From NCBI GenBank assembly GCA_023014485.1, contig JAJOZX010000924.1, positions 457,001 to 521,000 on the forward strand: 64,000 nucleotides of DNA, written 5' to 3'. Positions 43,074 through 53,905 of the stretch are shown here, piece after piece; the first letter of the stretch is position 1, and the number at the start of each line of letters is the position of its first letter. The notes under the pieces were generated by a model that worked only from the letters and a program-made list of their open reading frames with translations, was not told the DNA's origin and ran no database searches. The DNA comes from Bathynomus jamesi (Eukaryota; Arthropoda; Malacostraca; Isopoda; Cirolanidae). A program made the position numbers and the translations under genes.

Positions 43074-43975
43074 CAGGGCGTCCCAAAAAAATGTACACAC
43101 ACTTTAGCAGCTGATAGCTCAATTGATGTTTCTTTCTTTCCAAGTTAAACCCATTAGAATTAATAATGGCAGTCAGACTAAGCTTTGAACAAAGGAAATT
43201 CATTCTAAAATGCTACTGGAAGTGTGAAAACGCAGTTGAAGTGCAAAGACAGTTTAGGAGGGAGTTTCAAACAGATCCACCAACGCGACTTACCATCACT
43301 CGAATTAGAGATAAGTTTGAAGCCGATGGAACTGTTCAGAATGTCCACAAGAAGCGTTCCGGAAGACCACGGACATCGACAAGCCCCACAAAGCAAGAAA
43401 GAGTACTGGAAACGTATCACCAAAGTCCAAGAAAATCTGTGCGGCAAGCGAGTCGTGAGGTAGGAATTTCAGAATCGTCTGTCCAACGCATTTTGAAGCG
43501 CTGTCAATGGAAAAGTTACATTCCAAGATTAGTCCATGCTATTAATGAAGATGATCCGGACCGAAGAATGGAGTATTGCGAGTGGTACTTGGCACGATGT
43601 GGATGTGGATTGGACGAAGGGGTTTCGTAGAATACCCTCCGCGTTCACCAGACCTCACACCACTAGACTTTTTTTTTGGGGATACTTAAAAGACAAAGTC
43701 TACGCTATAAAACCTGCAACAGTCGCTGAATTGAGAGCAGCCATTGAACGAGAATGCACACAAATACCAAACGAAATGTTTCGTGATGTTTGCGATTCCA
43801 TTGCTTCGCGTTATCAGCAGTGCCTGGACCAGAACGGACGTCAGTTTGAAAACAGGCGTTGACAAAACAATTAAATAATGTCTGTAGATTCTATTACATT
43901 TTGAAAATGAAATGTATTTTAATAAACACTGCCTTTATAATTATTTAAAGTGTGTATACATTTTTTTGGGACGCC

Positions 43976-43978
<3 letters not shown>
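43074..43978 (+). mobile_element. Mariner-like element, internally deleted, 905 bp
   Basis: The ends CAGGGCGTCCCAAAAAAATG match perfectly when inverted and are bordered by TA (43072-43073 and 43979-43980). The transposase within (43166-43861) has lost its catalytic middle, so this is a non-autonomous derivative. Confidence 0.92.
43166..43861 (+). pseudogene. Mariner-like transposase with the catalytic core deleted
   Basis: The N-terminal part is whole: [40 protein letters not shown], then [13 protein letters not shown] and a second HTH ([20 protein letters not shown]). After residue about 145 the frame jumps to the C-terminal end: [18 protein letters not shown], then GYLKDKVYAIKPATVAELRA and CLDQNGRQFENRR. 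The two catalytic Asp blocks and about 130 residues are gone. An extra T in a T run shifts the frame at about 43675. Confidence 0.88.

Positions 43979-44047
<69 letters not shown>
43979..44047. repeat. (TA)n / (TACA)n microsatellite
   Basis: Two (TA)n blocks separated by CATACATACATA follow directly on the mariner end. Confidence 0.9.
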
Positions 44048-44050
<3 letters not shown>

Positions 44051-44129
44051 CTAATTGAGCCCCAATTTTCCCAGTTCGGATGGAGAGCTAGACAACTTGA
44101 GCGGCGGCAAGTAGTTATAGGAATATCTT

Positions 44130-44260
44130 CATCAGAGCCGCTCAGCTCAGTACCACAGGAAACAGAATTAGCGTCGCTACTCTTCATAATCCTGACATTA
44201 CCAGAAACAGCACAATAACATCCGATGACACAAAGATCATTAGAAAATAAGAAATCTCGA
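44130..44260 (+). pseudogene. Reverse transcriptase fragment (weak)
   Basis: The plus strand reads LSSVPQETELASLLFIIL and, in a second frame, TSDDTKIIRK. These resemble the VPQG-x-L-x-PLLF and (A)DDTK blocks of LINE reverse transcriptases. The match is short and damaged. Confidence 0.35.
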
Positions 44261-44357
44261 AGATCTCTACAAGCAGAATGTTTTTGTGCATTACAGTATT
44301 ATGTTTTGCGGTCATACTATTCTCAGCTTTCCCAAGATTCCTGACTTGTGAATTTGG

Positions 44358-44359
<2 letters not shown>

Positions 44360-44410
<51 letters not shown>

Positions 44411-44427
44411 GTGTGTGTGTGTGTGTT
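44360..44427. repeat. (TA)n plus (TG)n microsatellite
   Basis: About 21 TA units followed by TG/GTG units. The rest of 44261-44617 has nothing else I can name. Confidence 0.9.
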
Positions 44428-44617
44428 AATTACCACTTACAGTCTCTACCACGATGGTTTCAAATATTTGCAAAATATATATTTGCGGTCATACTATTCG
44501 ATCCTCAACTTTGATTAATGTATTCGGCTTGACTTTCTACTTGTCAATTCTCGCGTAGGAGTGTGATTAAATTGTGTTTAGCTCATGAAAATGAATGTCT
44601 GTTTGGGTTGGTAGATA

Positions 44618-44800
44618 AATGGGCGCCTTAGGTATCCTAGTGGTTAAGATACTGGGGTTCGGGTTGAGAGATAGAGTCCGGGCGATGACATTGTAATTTC
44701 ACCCCGCCACTGCTGCAGCTTAGTTTGGATTCAACGTTAAACTGTAGGTCTAAGGCGAAGTGAAAAGTTTGATCTTTGTCAAAATGAACAATTCGGGGTG
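44618..44800 (+). mobile_element. tRNA-derived SINE, copy 2
   Basis: Box A-like TATCCTAGTGGTTAAGATAC and a body with AACGTTAAACTGTAGGTCTA, TTTGTCAAAATGAACAATTC and GGGGTGAAGG match the inverted copy at 42780-42906. GGTAGATAAATGGG precedes both copies, so the full-length SINE may start there. Confidence 0.7.
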
Positions 44801-45021
44801 AAGGAAAACCCCCTTTACGATCTTATCGAGAGGAATTTATAATAAAGAAATTATAAATATTTTTGTTTTTCTTTTCATTCCTTTATCTATATATTTTTAA
44901 AAATTTTGCTGTGACTACTAACGGCCATCATAAACTCAGTAAATGAATTCCAATATACTTCTGAAAATAAAAAGCTATGAATATTATATCCATATAGAAT
45001 AAACAAATCTACAAATCTTTC

Positions 45022-45066
<45 letters not shown>

Positions 45067-45596
45067 ATAATAATAATAAAGGGTTCCATTTTCTTTCATT
45101 CATTCATTTCAATAACAGAGACAATAACTATGAAGATGATACCATGCAAATTACACGCAAAGAAAAATAAGACTTATAAACAACGAAGTTGATAAAATAT
45201 AAAAACATTTATATACAAGGAAAACAATCATATGGAGAGAGAGAGAGGAGACATAAGCGAATCTTTGAGTGAAAGTTTGTCTACCGCTTTCCACTCTGGA
45301 CCTTCATCAGTTTGAGGCCAACAAAAAAGCTTCGGGCTAAACATGAGTAAACCTTATCCATTCCTTCTCGTCTCAACATGTGAAAATAATTTTAATATAC
45401 ATTTTAGTATATCTTCGGCATATTATTATTCCTGTTTTCATATGGAAATTTAATATAAATGTGTGTGCGTGTGTATATAGATTTCTCAAATTGATAGAAT
45501 TAATAAAATTAACAAAAAAATGAAAATGTACGAAATTGTGAAGACATCTTTATATTATATATATATAATATATTATATATATATATATATATATAT
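44801..45596. other. Spacer with microsatellites and a possible Penelope-type end
   Basis: (GT)n at 45024-45062 and (TAA)n at 45064-45080, then (GA)n near 45237. At 45250-45330 the text read on the minus strand, CTGATGAAGGTCCAGAGTGG, resembles from memory the terminal region of Penelope-like elements. A (TA)n run at 45553-45597 precedes the 5S SINE. No gene. Confidence 0.5.
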
Positions 45597-45762
45597 ACCG
45601 AAGTTAAGCGACATTAGGTCTGGGTCGTAGTTGGATGGGAGACCGTCCTCTGTGCCCAGATTATGTAGCGACCCGTGGATCCCACGTAAAGCTGTAGGTC
45701 CCCTCCGTCATATGACCTTAGATGTTGCGAAGGAGGTTAAACAACCCCAATAAAAAAAAAAA
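45597..45762 (+). mobile_element. 5S rRNA-derived SINE with poly(A) tail
   Basis: CCGAAGTTAAGCGACATTAG then TCGTAGTTGGATGGGAGACC are 5S rRNA internal sequence, including the C-box region. A unique body (GTAGCGACCCGTGGATCCCA) and a run of 12 A follow. The 5' third of 5S is missing. It is inserted between TA microsatellites. Confidence 0.8.
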
Positions 45763-46241
45763 AATATATATATATATATACAGAGGAATGACAAAGTAAA
45801 TAGACATTTTCGGTTTGGCTTTTGAGTAAATCACTGTACTGACATGTGCTTTTATATGCTAAAGGCAACCGTTCTAAAGTACAAGATGTCAAGTAGCATT
45901 GTTTCTGAACCATTTCGCTGAAATTTATAAAAAATATAGGTGTATAGAAAGGCTTGCCAAAAGTAAATAGACACAGTATACTCTCTAAGATTTTAGAATA
46001 AATGAAAGCGAATTATAGGTAAATTGGATATTATTCTTAGAGAATATGTTATTGGAATGATTTCTTTTGCTAAGCCAATTGTCTAGTGTATTTCTTTTAT
46101 TGTTAATATTGGGTATTGTTTAAATAATTAGTTCTCTTGCTGAACAAAATTAAGGAGAAAGTCGGTCTTGCCTTTAATAAATAAAGACATTATTTGGCAA
46201 CTCATGTAAATAAAATAAATGGTGGTAACTAGCAACTCACA
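45763..46241. other. Spacer, possible Tc1-type remnant
   Basis: CAGAGGAATGACAAAGTAAATAGAC near 45780 and AAGTAAATAGACAC near 45960 look like the ends of an old Tc1-like element, but no matching inverted end or transposase is present. Confidence 0.35.
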
Positions 46242-46813
46242 CAGGGCCGGATTTACTTGCTTGTGGGCCCTAGGCCAAACCTTATCAGTGCCCCCCCCAC
46301 CCCCCGAAAATATTATATATATATATATATATCGTAATATTGTAATGTAAAAAAAAAAGAATTACAACATAATGTAACACATCAATAATTTTATTCAAAT
46401 TAGTTTTATATCATGTACAACTTATTCTTACACAAAGGAATAATGGAAAAAAATACAGTCAAATTGAAGCATAATAAATTTTGCAATAAGAATTACAACA
46501 TAATGTAATACATTACACATTAATAATTTTTAATCAAATTAGTTCCATATCAAGTACATCAAATAAATCAAGTTCCATATCATGTACATCTTACAAATAG
46601 GAATAATGGAAAAATACAATGAAACTGAAGCATAATAAATTTTGCAAGCACAACTATGTGAAGTTCAAAATGACTTTTTCCTGCTTTTTTCTATGGCAAA
46701 TTTGTCAATGATACTGTTTGTGTCAGGGATTGTAGGAGGTCCCCAGTGGGCCCCCAGTTACTGGTGGGCCCTAGGCCAATGGCCTATGTTGCCTATTGGA
46801 AAATCCGGCCCTG
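46242..46813. mobile_element. hAT MITE, 572 bp
   Basis: Ends CAGGGCCGGATTT and AAATCCGGCCCTG are perfect inverted repeats. The flanks AACTCACA (46234-46241) and AACTCACC (46814-46821) are an 8-bp duplication with one change. Inside, GGGCCCTAGGCCAA occurs near both ends. No transposase. The flanking AAATAAATGGTGGTA occurs on both sides at a greater distance, an older direct repeat. Confidence 0.9.
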
Positions 46814-46821
46814 AACTCACC

Positions 46822-47360
46822 CTAATAAGTTATACCTGAACAAATAAAATAAATGGTGGTATCTGGTAACCCCCTCCATATATAAATAAGTGATAGCTGG
46901 CAACTCACGATCCTCTATATAACACCTGCTTGGCCCCAGGACGCTCATAATACTTCGGACTCTGGTGGAATAAAGGACTCTCCCTCCTTCCTTCTTAGGT
47001 TGTTTCCCTTTGGGGGGGGGGGGGGTGAGGACATCCCACCTTCTCCCCCAAAGGTCTCCTTTCTCTTCCTCTCTTAGGTTAAGGGCTTAAGTATACCCCT
47101 TTGGGAGGAGGTCATCCTCCCTTCTCCCGCCGAAGCTCCCTCCCCTCTCCCCCCTTCGCAGCATTGAGTTGGTGCATTACCCTACTCGCCTTTGCAACAT
47201 TGAGTGGTTGCATAACCCCTTTGCAACCTCTTGCAACATTGATCATTATCTCGTTGCAACATTGCCAACATTCTTGCACTCGTCCATTTTGAGCCCATAC
47301 TACTTGCATCAAACATAGACATTTCTTTTGTAAATTTGTAATTATACCAGATCAACTTAC
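46822..47360. other. Spacer with a poly-G run and TTGCAACATTGA repeats
   Basis: A run of 14 G lies near 47016. Between 47160 and 47275 the phrase TTGCAACATTG occurs four times at irregular spacing. A long terminal repeat was considered but not supported. No gene. Confidence 0.45.
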
Positions 47361-47572
47361 CAGTGGTGTTGGTCCTGTGAAGCCTTCGTTTCAAACGGCA
47401 TCTCAACCTGTACTTGATTGCTGACACTTGCATTTTCATCGCTTAGTTCTGGTTGATGTGCATTGTCTTCCGCTGGTCTAATAACTTTACGGGAGGGTTC
47501 TGCTGTATCACTTTCAATGTGTTCTTCAACCGACTCAACTGATTTTCTTTTGAAATATTTTCGTATATCCAT
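47361..47572 (-). pseudogene. Possible first exon of a ZMYM1/hAT-like protein
   Basis: ATG at 47572 opens MDIRKYFKRKSVESVEEHIE, then an acidic Ser/Glu-rich stretch, to a donor CACTG|GTAAGT at 47361. The MDI+.YF start with a charged tail is typical of hAT-derived ZMYM1-like proteins. No TTF-type finger or catalytic region is found downstream, so it is an isolated remnant or the exon of a gene whose other parts were lost. Confidence 0.4.
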
Positions 47573-47661
47573 CGCAATATTGTATAACGAATTAACGAAG
47601 CTTGACCAACATGCAATGATGCAACACATCCCACTCGTCACACTGTACTATGCTGCAGTCA

Positions 47662-48320
47662 GTGATGGGCACTGTTACCTTAAATTCGGCGGCGTTACCG
47701 TTACATGTCGAAAATGTACTCGGCGTTACCATTATATCGTTACTTTTGAAAATCCTTAAAGCGTTACCGTTACTCGATACACGTAACGACCTTACAAGTA
47801 ACTAGTTACATTTGATATTTGTTTATGTGCTTTCACACGTATTTTGAAACTACAGATAAACTTACAAGTGGCAGCCATACCACATAAATTCTAATAGCTA
47901 CTATTATTGACTATATGAATGTTGTTCTCTTAAGAACGATATATTGCACAGTAATTTGCACCCCAATAATTTTGTGAAAGATGAAGAGACCTAGAAAATA
48001 TAAATTTACTTTTTAAGCGATATTTTGTTTTGCGTCATTTTTTTAAACACGTTCAAACACGTTTGGACGTGTTTAAACACGTATCGTACTGAACTACTGA
48101 AATATGAAGCGCGGGGAAACTGAACACAGTTCGGCGCCAATTAGTTTTGCATGCACTGCAGCCAGAGATGGGCAGTAACGCGTTACATGTAACGACGTTA
48201 CGTAACGAACGTTACAAAAGTAACGAGTAACGGTAACACCTGAAAGATTTACAAATGTATCAATGTAACGGTAACGCTTTGCAAATTTTTTATAAATGTA
48301 ACGGATTTTATCGTTACTCG
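47662..48320. mobile_element. Two hAT-type ends with TAACG subterminal repeats
   Basis: CAGTGATGGGCACTGTTACC at 47662 and CAGAGATGGGCAGTAACGCG at about 48163 are hAT-like termini in the same direction, each followed by 100-150 bp of GTTAC/TAACG repeats. No closing right end is visible for either. Between them lies a CACGTTCAAACACGTTTGGA palindromic patch near 48055. Confidence 0.5.
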
Positions 48321-48422
48321 TCACTCGATACTTGAATTTGAATTTGATAACATTGCCATTCCATTCATGAAGACTATTAAATGCAATTCACTATTTCGTG
48401 TTAGTGGCAACAAGTATAATAA

Positions 48423-48476
<54 letters not shown>

Positions 48477-49261
48477 TAAGCGATATTTTGAGTTAGCAGA
48501 TTTAAGGGGGAGGGACGGACGCATCCCCTTTGGGCTCTAGGTACATTTTTTGGCGCACCTATCAGAAGAAATGGCGCCCCATGGGCCATGAATGATATTA
48601 TATTTTCAGAGTTTTGTTAGTGGTCAATGCAAACTAGTTTCTCCGATGAAAAACGATGTGTTTTCTGGCTTAGCACTGATATTGTAAAGATATAAGGAGC
48701 TTTATATCCGACGGCACCCCTCAAGTGATCCGCCACCTACCCTCTTTGAAAATTCCGAGATCCGCCATTGACTAGACGTAATTTAAAGGTTACTAGAGCA
48801 GAGTATACTGTACTGTACAATATTAATTGTAACCTAATCGCTTGTTCTGTTAAATAAACTGTAAATATTTACTTCATGCGTTCGAACGCGTGGTGTGTCT
48901 TTGGATTTGGTCAATTAATTATTAAAGTTATCTTACCTTAATTTTAGGTGTGCCTTCTCTTCACCGTCTGTCATAACATCCACCAAGTAAGCCACATTAG
49001 TACTGTCCCATTCTCCCGTGTCAGCGGGTTTCCCACTAAGACCGTACGAATAAAAAATTACTGCTTTGTAATATTTTTACGTGCCTTTTCTTTAATTAAT
49101 AGTTTAATTCATTTTATATATTATTTAGGTTTAAAAATAGGTTTAATTAGAAAAGGGAATTTTTAGGGGTCGGGTTGGAACCGAACCCCATTTTCACCAT
49201 GTTATTTTCATGCCGGTGAGGTCTGAAATGTAACCCCCGCCCCCCCCCCTTTTTTTTTTTG
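48321..49261. other. Spacer with a (TA)n run, no gene seen
   Basis: (TA)n at 48428-48472. GGCGCCCCATGGGCC near 48571 and ATCCGCCATTGACTAG near 48760 resemble decayed hAT ends. A C/T homopolymer block ends at 49260. Confidence 0.45.
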
Positions 49262-49520
49262 ACATGGATTGGAAATTAACAAAAGACGAGCGAATAAAAT
49301 TGGTCTTTATGTACGCAAGAGAAGAAAGAACATACCGAAGTGTCGCATACGAATTTAATAAGCGAAGCGAAGGTAGAAAAACTGGTTTCTCAACTGTTAC
49401 AAAAGAATTGAGAAGTGTATAGACGTTAATGGGTCTCAGTTTGACCATTTATTATGAATAAACCAACATAATGCGTGAAACAGATTATTTCTCCTATGTG
49501 TCCTGACTTTTGGATCACCC
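49262..49520 (+). pseudogene. Mariner-like HTH fragment
   Basis: The plus strand reads MDWKLTKDERIKLVFMYARE then TYRSVAYEFNKRSEGRKTGF and VTKELRSV before a stop. This is the N-terminal helix-turn-helix of mariner-type transposases. The 3' side ends GTCCTGACTTTTGGATCACCC at 49520, like a mariner end; the matching left end is missing. Confidence 0.5.
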
Positions 49521-49876
49521 ATATATATCGGGTGGCCCAAAAAAACCGCCTTGAGATTTGAACATCGATAACTTCAAAAATATGCAGTTCACACTTCCCA
49601 ACTTTACATAACTTTTATCTCAATTTATTGATAAGCCATCATAAAAACTTCAAACCTTTACATAAAATACCTCATTGTTCCCTCAGTTGTGGAAAAAGTA
49701 TGATGAAAAAAAACGAATATCCTAAATCCTAAATGTGTATAGCTGTACCTGGCTGCTATTCTAAGACTTGTAGTAGTTTCCTTAGCCTATGGATAATCTG
49801 TTAATCTCTGAAAAACGTCAGATGATATAGGCTACGCCCATCTTAAATACTGTTTTTTAAACTTGCCCTTCGAATT

Positions 49877-50660
49877 ATGGTTCTAACTAACGGTGAAAAA
49901 GCGGGGATTGAAAAGTGTTTCTTGGAAAAAAGATGGACTGGGGCAAGAATTTTGATGGAATTTTCAGGAATAACTTATAATGTTACGTCTGTGAATAGAA
50001 TAATTAAAAAACTTAAAGCAACCGATTTGACGGCATGGAAGCGTGGAAATGGTCGGCCTAAAACAGTTTACACTCAAGACAATATAGCAATGATCGAAAT
50101 GATGAGCCTATCTCAAGAGGATCGACATGAGTCACACCGCTCTCAGAGGAAAATTACAAGAAATTTACGTATCAGTCGAAGTTCTATACAAAGAATGCAG
50201 AGAACGGTAGGACGTAAAGCATTTAAAAGGATCCGTGTTTCAAGACGTGACAGCAATGTAAGAGCTAAAAGAAAAATTTGTTGTAGAAAATTGCTTGATA
50301 GATTTTCGACCAATGATGTTAAAAAAATAGTTTTTACAGAGGAAAAATATTTCGCCATCGAGATTGCTCGAAACTCCCCGACGTTGTTGTTTATGGTCGA
50401 CGTAACAAAGACATTCCTCCATCGAGACTACCACCAGACAAGTCGGTTTTCCAACAAAAAAAATCATGATATTAGCAGGTGTATCGTGGAATGGAAAGAC
50501 GAAAATTCATTTCATTTCAGAAAATAAAAAATTAATTCAGAAACCTGTAAATATCTTAGAGGAGAATCTTTTGCCTGATTGTCGGCGTCTGTATTATGGA
50601 AACGATTTCATACTCCAGCAAGATGGTACTACAACTCATACTAGCAAGTTCACACAGGAT
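49877..50660 (+). pseudogene. Mariner-like transposase, N-terminal two thirds
   Basis: LTNGEKAGIEKCFLEKRWTG (first HTH), KRGNGRPKTVYT, HRSQRKITRNLRISRSSIQR (second HTH), then KKIVFTEEKYFAIEIARNS, where the first catalytic Asp is replaced by Glu (FTEEKYF for FTDEKYF), SRFSNKK, and in a second frame MILAGVSWNGKTKIHF, LPDCRRLYYGNDFILQQDGT with the second Asp and HTSKFTQD. The frame then enters LINE-D. The Asp-to-Glu change and a frameshift near 50465 mean it was inactive. Confidence 0.85.
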
Positions 50661-52625
50661 TATTTATTTATTTTATTTATTTTTTTGAAGCTCGACTATT
50701 TATTTTATTGAATTTCGCCCTTAAGCTTTAGACTTTACTGGGCTCTTATTAAAAATAAGCAGTTAGTTGTTATTAATTAATAATAAATAAATAAATAAGT
50801 GTTATTAATAGTCAAAACATGTATTACAATATTAAACAATACTGTATTAGTGGACATTAATCCAAGATTTTTGTTAGTATGCCATTATTAATCGAGATTT
50901 CAACTTGGTTTTAAACAAATTTACATTCACAATATTTTTTATATCGGCATGCAAGTCATTCCATAGTTTCAATCCAATGAAAATGGATAGTTTTTGAGAT
51001 GAAGACAATCTAAAGTGAGGTATAACAAGCTTTGATCTATTTCTGGTTTGATACGAGTGGATTTCTTGATGCGTTACAAAATATCTATTTACCCATTGTA
51101 AATTAATGATTTTGTTCTTACACTCTTAAATAAAAATAAAATGTGCCAGTTTGGTTATATCGTTGAGCTTTATAGGTTTAACTCTTTAAATAATGTACTA
51201 GAGTGATCAAGGAAATCAGCATCAGATAATAACCTTATTGCTCGTTCTTGGATGGCAAAGATACCATTTAATGCGTTGGTAGAGGAGTTTCCCCAAACAA
51301 GAATGCAGTATGTTATATAAGGAAGAACAAGAGTATGATAAAGAGTCAATAAAACTTGTTTAGGGACTACATTTCTAAATTTAAACATTATAGCAACGCT
51401 CCTTGACATCTTTCTTGCGATATAATTTACATGATCACTCCATTGCAAATTTGTATCTAGCATTACACCAAGAAATTTTGTTACAGTACACTCCTTTATG
51501 GCGATTTCATTAACATTAAGTTCATCAAGATATAACATTTCTTTTATTAGTAAAAATTATGAAATTTGTTTTACTGGTATTTAGGAAGAGTTTATTGGTG
51601 GTCAACCATTTCATTACACTGATTTAATTCTGAATTTAATATATTCTTAGCTGTATTAACATCTTTGCAAGAAAAAGAGACAGTTGTATCCAGGGCCGTA
51701 ACTAGGGTTTAGAAATTAGTGAGGTCCAGATTTTTTTCGAGCGCGGCGGGACGAGCAAAATTCAGACCAAAATGACATCTACAAACACAACCCAAGCTAT
51801 ACACAAAACACAAAACGCTCGACGCTCCCTCTTTTCAAAAGAAACGCGGTAATATGCGTTTCATACACGGAGAACGGTTCAGTCTCTTTTTTTTTTTTTA
51901 GGAAATAATTACCGAGGTCCGGACCTCGGTGACCTCATAGGTAGTTACGGCCCTGGTTTTATCATCTGCAAACATTATGAAGTTCAGTGTATCAGATGAA
52001 CGTGGAAGGTCATTTATATATAAAAATAACAGTGGACCTAGAACTGAGCCCTGTGGCACACCATGTTTGACAAGCGTTTTAGTTGAGCAAACTTTATTTA
52101 CTGGTACAAAATGATATCTATTGGACAAATAACTTTTAAACCAATCACTGATTGCTCCTCTAAAACCGTAATAATATAATTTATTAAGTAGAATATTATG
52201 GTCTATTACATCAAACGCCTTACTCAAATCCATAAATATTGATATCATTATTTCTTTGTTCTCCTGAGCTATATTTACATTTTCCATGATTTAAAATAGC
52301 CATTTCCGTCGCTTTATTATTACGGAAGTCATATTGATTTGGAGATAATAAATTGTAGGATTCAAATATCGCTGCATTCTACTATTTACAATTTTTTCAA
52401 AAACTTTGCTCAACACAGATAATGCACACACCAGCCTGTAATTTGTTGCTAGTGTAGGATCACCCCCTTTAAAAAGGGTTGTTATACAACCAGTTTTTAG
52501 CCTTGATGGCAATATTTCTTTGGAAATACTTTGATTGATAAATAATTTTAGCCAAAGTTACAGATATCTTATCTTTAACAAGTTTCAATATAGGTATATC
52601 TACAACAGAATGTAGTCAACTTCAA
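50661..52625 (-). pseudogene. LINE-D, 5'-truncated non-LTR retrotransposon
   Basis: Minus-strand blocks: LKTGCITTLFKGGDPTLATN and LSVLSKVFEKIVNSRMQRYL; MDLSKAFDVIDHNILLNKLY; FRGAISDWFKSYLSNRYHF; KHGVPQGSVLGPLLFLYIND; and FIMFADD, the catalytic motif. Right after FADD the hAT MITE 51691-51955 breaks it, and coding resumes as VSFSCKDVNTAKNILN and then VTKFLGVMLDTNLQWSDHVN, PYITYCILVWGNSSTNAL. The 3' tail is (AAATA)n at 50661-50700. No endonuclease is present, so it was truncated at insertion. The clade is uncertain (jockey/CR1 group). Confidence 0.8.
51691..51955. mobile_element. hAT MITE, copy 2 (265 bp)
   Basis: Ends CAGGGCCGTAACTAGGGTTT and inverted CAGGGCCGTAACTACC. Flanks GTTGTATC (51683-51690) and GTTTTATC (51956-51963) agree at 7 of 8 bases. 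It sits directly after the FADD codons of LINE-D. Confidence 0.92.
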
Positions 52626-52800
52626 TGGAAAAAACGACTGGCCCCCGCAATCACATGATTGCAAACCCATGGATTATTGCATATGGAACACTCTAGCAGA
52701 GAAGATTTATGAAGGTCAAACAGAAAAGTTTATAGAAATGCAATTAAAGAAAAAAATACTCGAATGTTGGAGTGTGAGCTGCATATTTTCGAAGTTATTG
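52626..52800 (+). pseudogene. Mariner-like transposase, C-terminal end
   Basis: The plus strand reads FNGKNDWPP in one frame and MDYCIWNTLAEKIYEGQTEK then KKKILECWSVSCI in the next, the mariner C-terminal block (PP-x-SPD-x-NPMDY-x-WN). It continues the transposase cut at 50660. Confidence 0.8.
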
Positions 52801-52840
52801 ATGTTCAAATATCAAGGCGTTTTTTTGGGCCACCCGATAA

Positions 52841-52869
<29 letters not shown>

Positions 52870-52875
<6 letters not shown>

Positions 52876-53298
52876 GGATGAATTTCACAATAAAACACGT
52901 GAAATGAATGAATGCTGCAAACCCACAAGGAAAAAGAAAAACGATTCCAAGGCCTTTCGTGTATTCAAAGCTACACCTCGTCAGGGAATGAAGTTAAAAG
53001 GCGAGAAGCCCATATATATATACAACGTACAGGAAAAACAAAACAATTAGCACATACTTAACAAGGGTTAATGAGAGGCAAAAGAAATTTTAACATGATA
53101 TCGTCAATTTTATAAGTCCCCGAGCTGTTATTGAAATTGTTTTTAAAATGAATAAATGCACATTCTAGAATATTTCGTTCTATTATATCTCTGTTTTTAA
53201 CAAGCGCTTTAGAACTATCCCACTTGATGCTATGGTTACATCTATACATATGGTATATATATATATATATTACTAGCTGTTTAACCGCCGATTTGTAC
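52870..53298 (-). pseudogene. Penelope-like element, C-terminal end
   Basis: The minus strand encodes CNHSIKWDSSKALVKNRDII then ERNILECAFIHFKNNFNNSS, which fits the end of a Penelope GIY-YIG endonuclease (H.I.WD...R...E...I). Downstream, CTGACGAGG and GAAAGGCCTTGGAATCG resemble, from memory, Penelope 3' regions. Upstream parts are missing. Confidence 0.5.
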
Positions 53299-53905
53299 CT
53301 AGAGTGGTACATATCTCGGTGAGAGAGAGGGCGGGTAATGTCGCTGGGGTGGGGGTATTAGACTGAGGGAACGACAAGGTTCAGTTATTGAATATGTGGG
53401 AGGGGAAGTATGAATTTTGATGTGGTGAAGTAGTTCGGATTGGGTGAAGTATGAGAAAATCCCTTCCGCTGAGAAGTGGGGGCCTTCGGCGAGTATGGAC
53501 TGGAGACGTACGGACGTGGAGATGAAAGACAAGTAGGGGAAACATCTGTGGCGGAGGCCAGACAGATTCGGGCATTCGACCAGGTGGTGGACGACGGTGA
53601 TGGGGGCATGGCAGGTGGGACAGAGCAGGGCTGGCAATTTAGCCATAAGGTGACCGTGTGTGCTTCGTGTGTGCTCAAGGCGGAGACGGGCTAGAACCAT
53701 CTCTTTATGACGGGACCTATAGAACAAGGAAGCTTTGTAGTCAAGTTGAGGTTTTATCCGCTGGAATTTGTTGTGTGCAGCCTGGTCCCACTCCCGCTGC
53801 CTCCGAGAAAGGGAGGGGCCAGGCGGAGACTGGCAATGAGCAAGCGGATTTTGCCTTACGGTCCGCCTCCTCATTACCCCGGATACCGACATGTGCCGGA
53901 ACCAG
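53299..53905 (-). pseudogene. LINE-B, RNase H and C-terminal fragment
   Basis: The minus strand reads HVGIRGNEEADRKAKSA, the RNase H C-terminal block with H...N..AD, then after a frameshift near 53830 REWDQAAHNKFQRIKP, VLARLRLEHTRSTHGHLMAK and CPTCHAPITVVHHLVECPNL, a CCHC-type finger, ending at 53299. This is the 3' part of a LINE that carries RNase H (I or jockey group). It abuts the 3' end of LINE-A at 53906. Confidence 0.75.

Larger units (their letters stand above)
49528..52837 (+). mobile_element. Mariner-like transposon split by a LINE, 3.3 kb
   Basis: Left end TCGGGTGGCCCAAAAAAACC and right end inverted TCGGGTGGCCCAAAAAAACG, each continuing with TTGA..TTTGAACATC..AACTTC for about 45 bp. 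TA borders both sides (49526-49527 and 52838-52839). The transposase is in two pieces, 49877-50660 and 52626-52800, with LINE-D between them. Confidence 0.9.

Noticed and set aside
46822..47360. A solo long terminal repeat
   Set aside because: No TG...CA ends with target duplication, primer-binding site or polypurine tract could be defined.
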